From the NCBI GenBank assembly GCA_003667245.1, contig RCNN01000152.1, positions 21,758-85,757 on the forward strand: a DNA stretch of 64,000 nt, read 5' to 3'. The notes below the pieces were generated by a model. That model made no database searches, was not told the origin of the DNA, and saw nothing but the letters and a program-made list of their open reading frames with translations. Position numbers and translations under genes: made by a program. Source of the DNA: Heterostelium multicystogenum. Taxonomy: Eukaryota; Evosea; Eumycetozoa; Acytosteliales; Acytosteliaceae. This document shows, in pieces, positions 1 to 11,832 of this stretch; position 1 is the first letter of the stretch, and each line of letters opens with the position of its first letter.

Positions 1-1651
1 CTACCAAAAATAAATAGTTTCGAGAATAATAGTATATCGGCTGGTGGCGAACACAGCAGCTACAACAGCAGCAGCAGTAGTATAGGTCATAGCTCACTGC
101 AGCAGAAGCAGCAGCAGCTCCAGCACAATTACAGCAGAAAGCATCAGTCCCAGCATTCTTGCTGGCGGAAATGAATATCACTCGCGAATCAACACAATCA
201 GAACTGATGTCAAGTCATTCAACAGCAATGGCAACGACGACGACTTTTGACTCAAACAGCTACAGTGCTATCAACAGAAATGACACTGAGCACGACCACG
301 ACGATGACGACGACGATCTAGGCAGCAGCTCAAGTAATAACAACAACAATCAAATACATAACAATATCCAATTAAACAGCAGCAGTAGCAACAGCAACAA
401 CAACAATAATAATTACAATAGAAATTTAATTAGTTCTTATCAATCGAATAGCAGCAGCACAAGCGGCGGAGGTGGACATATTATCATTGTTACAGATACA
501 GATAGTAGTAGTAATAGATATAATAGAAACCCTAGTAATAACAGCAACATGTATAACAGTAATTTGATTAGCAGCTACAACAGTGACTACAATTATAATT
601 TCGCAAACTACGAAGCGAAGCCACCTGAAAAGATATCGTTGCATTCACTTTTCATCGTGCAATGGTCGTTGTCATTATGGTAGTCATCTACCTCATGCTA
701 ATCACGACATTCTTTATTGAGTATCGTTTCATCGACCAGTCGAGTGTTGCATACTATGCCTATTTGGTCACTCGGCCACTGCCCATGATTCCACTGCTGC
801 TGATCATCCCTCTCTATGGTATAAACGATGCAAAGACCACTAAATACTCATTGTTCATCGCTTTGGGACTGGTTTGCAATATTGTTTCAGACTCTATTTT
901 CTCGGCGGATGTTAGTGTCACATCGAGCAGACAGCCTACATCTCCGCCACCCGATACTCCTGGCTCACTAGCTATGGAGAGGTGCTTTATTACGTATCGT
1001 TTGCATTCACATTGCTCTCTCGTTTGTGCTACACTATTGCATTTATCGTGGGTATCGGTAAGAACATCAAGATTCGATTGTTCCATGCAATTCCATTCTA
1101 TGCATACAGCGCCACTCTCGTCCTAATGGTCATTTTCTCCAAGCAAATTGCACCCGTTTCTGATTCCACCTCGTACCCCCTATCTGAGGGATGCAGAGCC
1201 GATCTTGCACAGCTCATCAGAAAATGTAAATGGTCAAGACACATCATCATACATCGAAACATCGTCCTCAACCTATCCGAATGAGTTGGATGCAACTCAT
1301 TTCTCTTTGATCATTATATATGCTGTTATTGAGGCAACGGCATTATGGAGGGCACTGGCACTTACCAGCAGTTTCCCAGGAACAAACCCAACGCGTTTGC
1401 TCCTGTGGCTAAGTGTGCTAGGGGCAACCATTTTCGCAATAACCGACACTCTCATTGTAATTAGCAATTTCTACTATCCTCTCACTGGTATATTCTACTA
1501 TAGCAACGGAGGATATTGGCTTGGACACAGCTTGATTGTATTCTCAATACCCAGACGTATGGATCTAAGGGATTATCTCTATAAATATTTTAGCCAGTTC
1601 AGAGATCCAAAAGATAATTTAATACCTGGAAGTAAGAGATATGTAATTTAA
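1..1651 (+). CDS. TMEM86/YhhN-family membrane protein (lysoplasmalogenase-like), 5' end outside window, frameshifted
   Basis: The first 170 bases are open in frame 1 and encode a Ser/Asn/Gln-rich stretch, so the gene probably starts before the window; an ATG at 171 opens the next frame. The low-complexity N-terminal part (about 200 residues, poly-Asn, poly-Ser, acidic DDDDDD) leads into a hydrophobic region from about 660 with at least six membrane segments. The order and spacing of segments such as LVCNIVSDSIF, GEVLYYVSFAFTLL, IIIYAVIEATALWRAL and ATIFAITDTLIVISNFYYP resemble the YhhN/TMEM86 family, whose animal members hydrolyse lysoplasmalogen in the ER. The frame changes near 172, 630 (an A run), 960 and 1150-1200, with no splice signals at these points, so I infer sequence errors. 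The stop is 42 bp from the stop of the convergent pseudouridine synthase. The family call is moderately sure; catalytic activity is inference. Confidence 0.5.
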
Positions 1652-1693
1652 TAAGATCGAACATAAACAATACAGTCGAACTACAATAACTAT

Positions 1694-3132
1694 CAGTCTT
1701 GTTTATTTGATTCGCATTTCAATGAGCTGATGGTTTTACTCCATGATTTTGGAGGATCTATCTCTAAGGTTTGGGGCTGAAGCGTAGTCGGATGTATAAA
1801 TGTTAGCTTGTAAGCTTGTAGCATCATTTCATTCTCTTCTTCTGGTTCTTCTTCTTGTTTTGGTTCTGGTACATCTTGCAGTTTCTTATTCTTTTTTAAG
1901 AGATGATCAATAAAGTAATGGTTTGTAATAGGGATCTCCTACGATTGGGAAACCTGATTCACTAAAATGAATACGAAGCTGGTGAGTTCTACCGGTGATG
2001 AGGGATGCTTCAAACATTGCTTTTCTGTTTTCTTTTGATAGTGCTACCAGCTTATATTCAGTTTCTGCATTACGCGCTTCAAATTTGTTCTTTCCTTTCT
2101 CATGACTACTTCCAAATAAAAGAAAAGATGATAGGAAAGGATGACCAACTTGCTTCACTATTTCTCTTCCATTGCATTCACTGCATTTGAACTGCTGACT
2201 ATTTCTGCTGCTTTCTCCGTCAATGTTGTTTGATCCAAATAGCGGAACTGGATGTATACGAGGTCCTATGAAGCTCTGGATTGTTCCATGCTTGCTAATC
2301 ACACCACTAGTTGTGTCGAATATTGGTGGTGTTCCTTTGATGAATGTTGAGACAAAGCAACAACTTGCGTTTGAAGTGCAGTCATTATTTATGCAAGATG
2401 GAGTATCTGTTACAAGTCTGTAGGATTTCTCCCATTTGTGCATTGTCTGAGACATTTGTGCACAAACAGCAGAGGTAATTGCAACAACCAATAATCCGCT
2501 GGTCCACTTATCCAATCGATTGATAAAGTACAATAGGATGCCTTTGGGATGATTATTATCGAAGAGTTTGACAAGTGACTTCAGTCTACGCTTCGGTCTT
2601 CCTTTGAGAGGCTCAGAGCCAGGTGTATCTTGCAAAGACTGTAGTGCCAACATCTCTTTGCGCATACACTCAATCATCATTTTCTCAATGGATTGGTTTT
2701 CATTTGATTGAACAGGATATCCAGCCGGCTTATTTTATAACAACAAACTTATCTCCCCATTCTCCATGCACCAATTCAATATGATTGCTATCATCCTCTT
2801 TCAAAACTACCGCCATAACCTTTACCATTCCTACTACTCTTATTGTTCAATCCCCAATCTATTTTAAGATAGTCTTCGTTTTCGTTCTTTATTTCTATTC
2901 TTTTAACATTTTTAGATCTACTATGTCTACTGTTACTCTTATCTCTAGAGCTGCTGACTATCGATTGAAGAACATTATGGTCATCATCTTTATTATTATT
3001 ATTGTTATTAACTGAACTAAGCTGTCTTTGATGAATCGTATTAACTTTGTATTGACAATCTAATAAACTAATATGTTTGGTAATAGAATGTAAGGAAAAT
3101 CTTTGATTTGATATAAATCTATTAATAATCAT
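1694..3132 (-). CDS. RluA-family RNA pseudouridine synthase (frameshifted)
   Basis: Starts at ATG 3130-3132 with a basic, Ser-rich N-terminus (MIINRFISNQRFSLHSITKH) that could be a mitochondrial presequence. Three family landmarks are visible: NKPAGYPVQ near 2720; INRLDKWTSGLLVVA near 2520, where the Asp is the catalytic residue of the RLD motif (usually HRLD, here NRLD); and ITGRTHQLRIHFSESGFPIVGDPYY near 1930-1990. A Cys-containing insertion (KCSECNGREI) lies between the last two. The frame must be changed near 2795, 2745, 2725 and 1930. After the last change the protein continues to a natural end, SLKCESNKQD, stopping at 1694-1696. The shifts are one-base changes, mostly in short homopolymer runs. 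The enzyme would isomerise uridine in rRNA, tRNA or mRNA; the substrate cannot be read from sequence. It lies 149 bp downstream of NUBPL on the same strand. Confidence 0.8.
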
Positions 3133-3281
3133 GATAGCTTTGATTCGAATAGGTAGATCTAATAATAAGATTTATCTCAGCGGAAAATGCAATGATCATT
3201 CGATCGGTCTGCATCTGCAGGTTATTCGTTTTGAAAATTTATTGGTGCTTGAAGAAATTGAAGGCTGTTTAGGTGATAAGC

Positions 3282-4469
3282 TTAGTCTTCAATGGTAATG
3301 TTCGGTTGTGATCTTTTCTTTGAGGAATGGAACAGTTGTTCTAATAGATTTCTTGCTATTGTTTGATATATCTATAGGTTCATTAATATTGTTGGAGAAG
3401 AGTAAGTTAGCTAAGCTTGTGTATACTGCTTGAGTTTATCAATAATCAACGTACCTCAGATTGTTCAGAGTCTGGAGCTGTTACTGTGATTGGTTTGCCT
3501 GAATCTGATAGCTCTCTAATCTTTAGGTTCAAAGGTACCTCTCCTAATACATTGATACCTAGTTTCTCTGCTGTTTTCTTTGCACCGCCATCTCCGAATA
3601 TATGCGACTTGTGCTGGCAATTTGGACATTCGAAATGGCTCATATTCTCTACTAATCCTAGTATCTGAATGGTCGATACATCGAAATGAATGCGGGAGTT
3701 AGATTCACGATCAATATCATGTTGTCATTTATGTTGAACAACATACGGGTACTTGCACTTTTTGGAACATCTTGACACCTCTGATGACATCAGCAAGTGC
3801 CACGTCTTGCGGAGTTGAAACAATGACTGCACCAGACAATGGAACTCGCTGGCACATGGTGAGAATAGCATCACCTGTTCCGGGTGGTAGATCGACTACC
3901 AAGATATCGAGATTTCCCCAGGCGGTGTGGTTGATCAGCTTCTCCAGTCCAGACATCACCATTGGCCCACGCCAGACAATAGCATCGTCCGGTTCAACCA
4001 AGAATCCCATCGACATACATTTTACACCGTAGTTTTGCAGCGGAATCATCTTTTGAGTCTGCTCTTCAATGGCCGGTCTGACATCGTTGAGATTCATCAT
4101 GATCGGCAGCGACGGTCCAAACACATCTGCATCCAGAATACCGACCGACAGATCAAGTCCTTTCAACGAGGACAAAGCCAGCGCCAAGTTGACGGACATA
4201 GTCGATTTGCCAACGCCACCTTTTGCCGACGACACAGCGACTATATGTTTAATTCCGGGTATCGATAGCTTTGGTGGCACGCCCTTGCCCATTGGACCAC
4301 CATGTGCATGGCCATGTCCGCTACTACTATAATATCTACATATATTTGGCAATGATGCTACTGATGTTGGTTTCATCAACGACATCCGATGTCCAATATT
4401 CAAAGCAGTAGCATGACTCCTATGACTATTTCTACTCAATAGATTTGATATAACAACTTGTTTCAACAT
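3282..4469 (-). CDS. nubpl: NUBPL/Ind1-type Fe-S P-loop ATPase (complex I assembly factor)
   Basis: Three exons, 4469-3747, 3664-3455 and 3371-3282, join in phase 0 to give 340 residues with no frame errors. The introns (3665-3746 and 3372-3454) have GTATGT and GTACGT donors. Residues 81-90 hold the deviant Walker A motif SAKGGVGKST of the Mrp/NBP35 family; DADVFGPSLP and VVDLPPGTGDA follow. The second exon begins ILGLVENM and carries the ECPNC motif (Cys 254 and 257) that binds a bridging 4Fe-4S cluster. The N-terminal 50 residues are rich in Ser, Arg and His and end in RYYSSS, which fits a mitochondrial targeting peptide. In other eukaryotes NUBPL delivers Fe-S clusters to respiratory complex I. 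An alternative 29-nt second intron was rejected because it breaks the frame. Confidence 0.92.
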
Positions 4470-5057
4470 TTTCAGAAAATGATCTGTTTCTGACCAGAAA
4501 CTTTAATTTGATTTTGAATAATCTTTGCAATCGTTTTTCTTAAAATGCAAGTGTTGATGAATCAATTATCTGTAAAGATAGATAATATACTAGCAGTATC
4601 TAAATCAAAATCTAAAACTTAAATTTCAAATTAAGATACTCATCTAAATGGCTGAGCAAACAGACAGTAACTCATGTTGCATTAATGGATAATTATATCT
4701 ACTCATGACATTTAACAAAATCTTCCACCATCATTCATATATTATGAGAATGACATGACACATATAAAAGAAGAAAGATGAACTTCTAACTACATTCACC
4801 GATCAGATACTTTATAGAGTATTATCAAAATTGTCAATTGAGATTCCTATCAAAAACAAAAAACACCACACAACCTTCCAATTAAAGTTCAGTTTTTAGA
4901 TTTCCTGTAATTTCAGAAACTGTCATGAAGGATGTGATATGAGGGATGACAAATTACACTACCATCCAGCAACTTCCAACAAAGTCACAGATAGAGATTA
5001 TCATATGTAAATAGCAGTACTAGTACCTAGCCTAGCTTAGCTCTTTTTGTTGACAAG
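4470..5057. other. Divergent intergenic region between NUBPL and MLH3
   Basis: 588 bp, AT-rich, serving as the shared 5' region of two divergently transcribed genes. A TATA-like TATAAAA lies at 4763-4769, pointing toward MLH3 but about 290 bp before its ATG. A 14-codon ORF beginning near 4648 is too short and lacks any support. No RNA gene or long repeat is visible. Confidence 0.5.
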
Positions 5058-8000
5058 ATGAATAGTAATAATAATAGTAGTGGTAGTAGTAAGACATTGA
5101 TTAATAAATTGGATGATGATGTTGTTACAAGTATACGTTCGACATTGTCAATCGTTAGTTATGAACAGGCTTTGGAGGAAGTCGTTTATAATGCTATCGA
5201 TGCAAATGCTACTGTTGTAAACGTTACAATAAATACAGCGTCGTTGGCTTTCGATGTCAAGGACAATGGAATGTCGATTGCATTCGATGATCTAAAGTTG
5301 GTTGGACAACGTAATTGTACGTCGAAATTCACAACTCCTCACGACTTTGAGCATCTTCATACCTTTGGATTCCGTGGAGAGTCTCTGGCATCGATTTCTG
5401 CCATTGCTGCTTTGGAATTAGTTTGTACCATATCCAACGATGACGCACAACACGCGCAAGATGACAACGACAAGAAGAGCCATCTCAAGAGCTTTGCAAA
5501 GCTTATTAGATTCGGCAACACAGAATATATTAAGGAGTTGGAAGTCGCGAAAGATACGGTCGGAACCCTGGTCAAGGTGAGAGAGCTCTTTCGATTTGTA
5601 CCGGTTCGTCGTCAAAATATCAACCATTCGTCACTGCGGCTGTCAGTCAAGAAGAAATTGGAAAACATAGCATTGTCACATCCACATATAACATTTTCCT
5701 TATTCGACGAAACCAAAGGTCTTATATTTGAAACACCTCAAGTATGCCATCCGACAGAGTATCGCATTGAATTTTACTAACAAACTGATATCATTAGGAT
5801 CATCAATTTATACCTACATTTTCAATGTTTTATGGCGATGAGAAGGCAAAGATCATGGAGTTCATCGACTCCACTGAGTTCCCTCACCCATCTCACGACT
5901 TTAGACTTCATGGATATCTATGTTTGCCAACAAAAAAAGGTCATCCTAACCAGTCTTTACAATTAATATGTGAGTTATTAATACATTAAGATTCACATTG
6001 GCTGAACTATTCTAACTTGATTGCCTCGGAAACGTAGATGTAAATAATAGAATAGTTTACAATACCAAGCTTCATAGGATCGTCAATCAGATGTATAAAT
6101 CTTTTAGGTTGTTTAATGAGACGAAATTAGCTGAGGAAAATCACTCAAAGATTAGAAAGGAGGTGATCGACGTGCACCCTATGTATGCTCTCTTTCTTGA
6201 ATGTCCATTTACCTCGTACGATCGATCATACGAGCCCAACTCAAAGACATTTCTTGAGTTTAAGAATTGGCAACTACCAATAAATCTCATTAAAAGTGCC
6301 CTCACTCGATTCCTCGCAAAGAACAGAGCCACTGATACAGCTAGTTCAAAATCATCCTACTTCAACAAAAGAATCGACGACCACAACACAAGCAACGATG
6401 ACATTGATTTAGCCGGAATACCAACCCAAAATCAAGTAACAGATAGTAATGGTGGGGATGGTGGAATAGACTTTGGAAATGTCGACTTTGTTGGTGGAGA
6501 TATAGATATGAATGATTCTTTCAGTGATGTAAATACAACAGGAGATAGCCAACTCCAAAACAATGATGAAGATGATATAAACAATGGAATTGAATACAGT
6601 GACAACGAAGACAGGGAAGTACAACCGGTATCTCCATCGCTGCTTTCACAGATAAACAATGATGAAATCAAACCATTGGACAATGATGCATCCAAGTTCA
6701 ATTCACTCTTCTTTAAGCACTCCATACTTGTTTCTAAAGATAAAGACATAGATACGACGACAAATCAACAATCAACTACCAAAACCCAATTCTACTTCAT
6801 CCGATAAAGATGTAATATTCATTGATATTAGTGATGAGGATAATGAATTTGAAGACTCTCAATCATCACTGCGAAATGCCAATTCCCAATTACTCTCTTC
6901 TGGACACTTTCAAGTTAAGACAGAAAAGCTGGCAAACGACAGTGATTCTTCTCAGCTATCACAATCTCAATACACTCAACCTTCGCAACAAATTACACAA
7001 TCCTCACAACCTTCCCAACAAACTTCACAATCAACACAAACATCAAATGATCAAGGCTCTTCACAGTTCAGTGGTAGTATTTGGAACGTACCTAAGGTAA
7101 AAACTGAGAACTCAAATGATAAACCATTGGCAACAAAACGATTTACTGAAGTTGAAGAAACAGAAGACAAAACAGTGGAAACATTATACAATGAGGTTAT
7201 TGATGTGGAGTCATTCGGCATCAAGGCGACAACCAAAGTAGTTACTACCACCACTACAACCAAGGTGGTTACCAAACCTTTGGAATTGACGCCACCACCT
7301 GCTCCGCCAGTAAAAGAAGAAAATATACAGCCAATACAGCCAACATCGCCTTTGAATAGCAACAATTCTTACGATTTTGATTTTGGATTTGGTGATGGAG
7401 GAGACGACAATGAAGATCAAAGCAACTATCAACCTATTTCACCAATTTCAAAACCACCCTCTTCCAATACTTCATTGCCATCCACTTCTTCTGTAGCGTC
7501 CTCAAGCACCTCTCCTTCTCCGCAAAAGAAACACAGATCAAAATACTTCACTGACTCCACAAGGCAACCTACAACATCACCACTTAAACAAAATCAACAG
7601 AAAACCATTGTACATTCCCATCATTTTGACATAGTAAAGACACCTCTTACCAACAGCACTCCAGTTTTATCAAAATTTTTTATTCACCATAACAACCAAT
7701 CCAGTCCACCTGCACCAGCTCCACCTGCAAATCAAACAACACCCACCCAAGTTTCGCCAGCAAAACAATTACCACTAGATTCATTCCTATCACCGCTATC
7801 GCAACAATCCGAATCAAAATCAGCAGATGATTCAATCAACGATGACTATTTTCCGAGCGATAATGAGCCTGAAGATGATCTAAAGCATAAACTACCCAAA
7901 AAGTTAAGATTCAATGTAGTTAATACAGTTTATCCATTCTCCAATGAAGACTTGGCCATTAAGGATGAAAATGATCGAATGGACGAGGAACTACCTTTCA

Positions 8001-9234
8001 AATTAAATGAAAGTACAGATATCATTGATTTTGGACTGGGAGCCAGATGAAGAAATGATAAACTACAAGTGTGAACACAATCATGACAAAAATACAATTT
8101 TGACACCAATCGAAGAAGATGATGAGAGCACTGAAGAAGAGGGAGAACCATACTCAAAGGCTGCAAGTCCACTATCTACACCGACCAAAGCAACAGCTAC
8201 AACCACCCCACCAAATACTCCTCCTCATCAAACACCTATAGTTTTAACACCAAACAGCTTACCTGCAAACCTCAGACCTTCAATCATCATTGCGAATCAA
8301 TCGGATGATGATGAGAGCAGCTATGCCACCTCCCAATCTTCAACCTCTTCACAATCAATATCTTCAACTCCAACATCAATTTCTTCTCACCACATTGTAA
8401 CATATACACCAACCGCACTTTATGAGACAGATGATGGACGTAAACTAAGCCCATTTTTCGAATCTAACTTCAGAGAACCAAACAAGGATTGGAACTCTAT
8501 GCAAGAAGCCAATCGCGAACAAATCAAGAAACAACAGACACATGATCATGACAAACAAAGAAAACTATTCTTACAAAACAAAACCACTGAAAGGCTAACC
8601 CGTGAACATATAGACAAGGTCAGATTCATTGCACAACTCGACAAGAAATATCTGCTTTGCGAAGCCAATGGTCTGTTCTTTGTGATGGACCAACACGCAG
8701 TATCTGAAAGAATCAACCTCGAAACTTACAGTCGTGCCATTCCAAACTTTGATGTTGTCCCACTAAAAGAGCGATGGTCTCTCACACCCGATGAAATGAT
8801 CCTCATGGCGGAGTACAAAAACAGAGATTGAAAAATACGGATTCAAATGGCAGCCAAATAAAAACAACGATCTCATTAGAAACCGCACCCAAAGTGTGCT
8901 CACAGACACTTGGCGTTGGCCAACTACACGAGTATCTCTCAATGATAGCCGACCGGGAGATAGGACCACCACCTTCGTTCCACCGAATTCGTCAGACTCA
9001 TGCGTGTGCGCGTGCCATTAAGTTTGGACATGCTCTATCACGTGAACGATGCGATAACCTCATGAAAGATCTAGCCAAATGTAACGAATCCATTCCACTG
9101 CGCACACGGACGTCCATCATCAGTCTCCATGATAAACTTTGGAAGGATCTCTCAAAAAACTGAAAGAACTCCAAATGGAGCAAATCAAGCCGAAATCACT
9201 TAAATCTATGATCAAGTCGATGAACATTCAATAA
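5058..9234 (+). CDS. mlh3: DNA mismatch repair protein MLH3 (MutL family, frameshifted)
   Basis: Exons 5058-5741, 5798-5969 and 6038-9234, about 1350 residues, the usual size for MLH3. The N-terminal GHKL ATPase has ALEEVVYNAIDANA (catalytic Glu, Asn, Asp), DVKDNG, FGFRGESLASIS and GTLVKVRELFRFVPVRRQ. The second intron splices exactly inside LIYVNNRIVYNTKLHR. YALFLECPFTSYD and TFLEFKNW complete the transducer domain. A disordered Ser/Pro/Gln-rich linker of over 500 residues follows. The C-terminal domain has the full endonuclease motif DQHAVSERINLE (DQHA-X2-E-X4-E), then ACARAIKFGHALS and PFHCAHGRP. Frames change near 6785, 8030, 8815, 8890, 9095 and 9150, but conserved motifs continue across each break, so errors are more likely than decay. 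MLH3 pairs with MLH1 in mismatch repair and meiotic crossing over. AATAAA occurs at 9230 and again within 35 bp. Confidence 0.88.
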
Positions 9235-9471
9235 ACACTATCACTATTCTCTGGCAATAAATAAATTCCCAAGAATATAGGATATCCAAATCTCAATCTC
9301 GATCTGACCATCTTTGCTTATTTTTTGTGCGTTTTCGTAAAAAACAAACAACATGTCCCTCATTTTGTTTTTTTAAAACATGTTTCCCTCATTTGATTTT
9401 GTAAATTCGATTATTTAATTATCACTAAAAACAACATAAAATATTTATATATATAGATTAAAGAAAGAAAC

Positions 9472-10095
9472 ATGAATTTGGATATAGATGTAAAACATAA
9501 TAAAGATGAATATGTCATGATGGATACATGGAGTTCAAGAGGTGAGGATGGACCAGTGATTCCAGAAAGAGAAGGACTTCTCCAGAACAGGGAGTTTGAA
9601 AATAATCAATTCACTCAAAATAATCAACAACAGACAAATTCATTCTATCCAAATCAATCATACTATACTTATTATCCTCCAACCCAAACATCTCCTATAA
9701 ACTCATATGAAAGTAAGTAAAATTTTAACAATCAAAATCCAACAACTGAGGTTTAATAATAAATATTAATGAATCTTCTAAAAGAATGTTATACTGCACA
9801 ACCCGCTCAACAGTACATAATTATGAATAATGATGGTTTGCAAGACGAAGCAAAAAAAGGCAGAAAAGGATCTCATTCCAGCAGCAGTGATGTTGGGAGC
9901 CGTTTTTCTAGTTTGTTGTGTGTGGGCTGGAAATTTTTGCATACCTTTAAATCAAAAAACAGTTCAGCTAGAATATTGGCTATGATTAGCGTTATTCTAT
10001 TCGTCCTCTCGATAGTTGCAGTAGTGGTCTTCTTTATCATAATGTTAGTTTCACCTGTAATTATGCTTTCAATTTTCAAAGGTACTTTTGAATGA
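9472..10095 (+). CDS. Small single-pass membrane protein, unknown function
   Basis: Two exons, 9472-9712 and 9785-10095, spliced in phase 1 with a GTAAGT donor and AAAAG acceptor, give about 183 residues. The first half is acidic and then Asn/Gln/Tyr/Pro-rich (YYTYYPPTQTS). A Lys/Ser-rich middle (KKGRKGSHSSSSD) is followed by one long hydrophobic segment near the C-terminus (ILAMISVILFVLSIVAVVVF continuing to MLVSPVIML) and a tail of about five residues. There is no signal peptide, so this looks like a tail-anchored topology with the polar part in the cytoplasm. I do not recognise a family. The ORF is clean, in contrast to MLH3 just upstream. Confidence 0.65.
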
Positions 10096-11832
10096 TATGT
10101 CAGCCGTATGGATATAATAAATGTAAATATAAGATACCAATCAATAAAATCATATCATTCGCAATTATGATTTCGTATCCTAACTTCTGCTTTTGATGAT
10201 CACCATTCATTTCATATGATTCAAATTACAAAATGTACTTGTTTGGTGAATTCAACCCAACTTGGTCGTTCTCCACACGCACTGCACTGAGCATAACCTC
10301 AGTGGACAAGACAAGACATGATTCGGACAATTCGTGTACATTGTGGGTACCACAACATCACTCACTTATTGTATGTATTGACTATTGTTGAATATCAACA
10401 GAACGGGTCTTCATATGTGATACTCCAAGAGGGTTTTATAATAAAGTAATCTATCAAACACACACACACATGCAACGAATCAAACAAAAGTCGATCACAC
10501 ATTTAGAAATTAGTCGTTACTGCACTTGAAAAATAAGTTTGATCAAATTATAATAATAAATTTTCATCAAAAATATTTTTTTTTTTTTAGAATCTCATCC
10601 AACCCAAAATTACCAAATCTTGTTTGGATTTGAATTTTGTTTGTTGAAACCATTCAAATTTGGTTGATTTTTGCACAAACACTCAATTCACTTGCTCCCC
10701 TACCTTTACAACAAAAATCATAATAATCCTAAAAGATTATATCTTTTTTGTAGCATTTTATTTAATATTTATTTTCCAATTTTTGAATAGCGTGGTGTTA
10801 GATATATTACACAACACATAATCAATCCACAAGCCAACAACCCACAAACAACTCAACACATTTATTAGATTCCAAAAAACAAAATAATCCTACACAACTA
10901 CCTCAAACCAAACAAACTCCTCCCAACAACACCAGCAAATTTTATTTTTATTAGTTTAATTTTAAGATAGTAATAATAAATTTAATATACCCATTAGTAA
11001 TTCGTCAAATAACTAATAATAATAATAATAATAGATTCAAGACAGTTACAACAACAAACAACAAACATCAACACACTTATCAACCAACTAACTTAAAAGT
11101 ACACACAATTGTGTTTTTATATTTCTTCAAGGTGCTCCAATACCACCACCGCAAACCTCAAACCCCTTTAAATACCCCACCTCAGGTTTTATTCTTTAAA
11201 ACTAGTTCTCAAAGAAGCTCAATTCAGCTCTATCCATTTGCAAAGTAGCAAACCACGAACAATAATTATATTATTAGTATCAATAGTAATAGTAATCAGT
11301 AAATTGTCAAAGGTCAATCTTACTCTATTGGATCTATTAGTCCTACACTTTTACATCGAGCAAATTAGCAACAACATCTACAACACATCTACAACAACAC
11401 ATTGTATATTAGAAAACGACGAGGGTGTTTTAGAGAAATTTAATTAATTGTATCAAATTCGGTTCTCTCTACTCCCTCTAGAACACCATAGCAAGAGTAG
11501 GATTTCAATACGAATAGGTTAACCTTAAGACATCGATTAACCCCATTGAATAATGACTACAATATCACAAGTTCATCTATAGAGTACGAGAACCAATAGC
11601 AATAACAGCCAGCAACAACAATTTAATATACTCTGTGTGCGGTATTCAAGTTTAAATCTATTCAATTCATACAAACAAACAAGTTCAATAGTAATAATTA
11701 TTCAAACAACTCAAGTAATTTGTTAGTAAATAATACTAATAATAATAATAATAATAATAGTTTGGAATCAGTAGTATTTTTATTCATTCGAATTCCAATT
11801 GTAATAATAATAGTCATATCAGATATTTGAAA
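10096..11832. other. Long intergenic / 5' region upstream of the RhoGAP gene
   Basis: 1.7 kb without a supported gene. From about 10440 the plus strand becomes rich in A and C and poor in G (repeated CAACA, ACACACAC near 10458), and (AAT)n tracts occur near 11021 and 11735. This composition is common in long dictyostelid promoters and leader sequences. The 69-codon ORF at 11238-11447 has no protein-like features. Confidence 0.45.

Noticed and set aside
3426..3454. A 29-nt intron at the end of NUBPL exon 2
   Set aside because: Too short for a dictyostelid intron and breaks the frame; the acceptor at 3372-3373 gives an 83-nt intron and a natural C-terminus.
1..9234. Pseudogene status for the TMEM86-like, RluA and MLH3 genes
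   Set aside because: Breaks are one-base shifts, often in homopolymers, and conserved catalytic motifs continue in the adjacent frame, with almost no missense damage visible; sequencing error explains this better.
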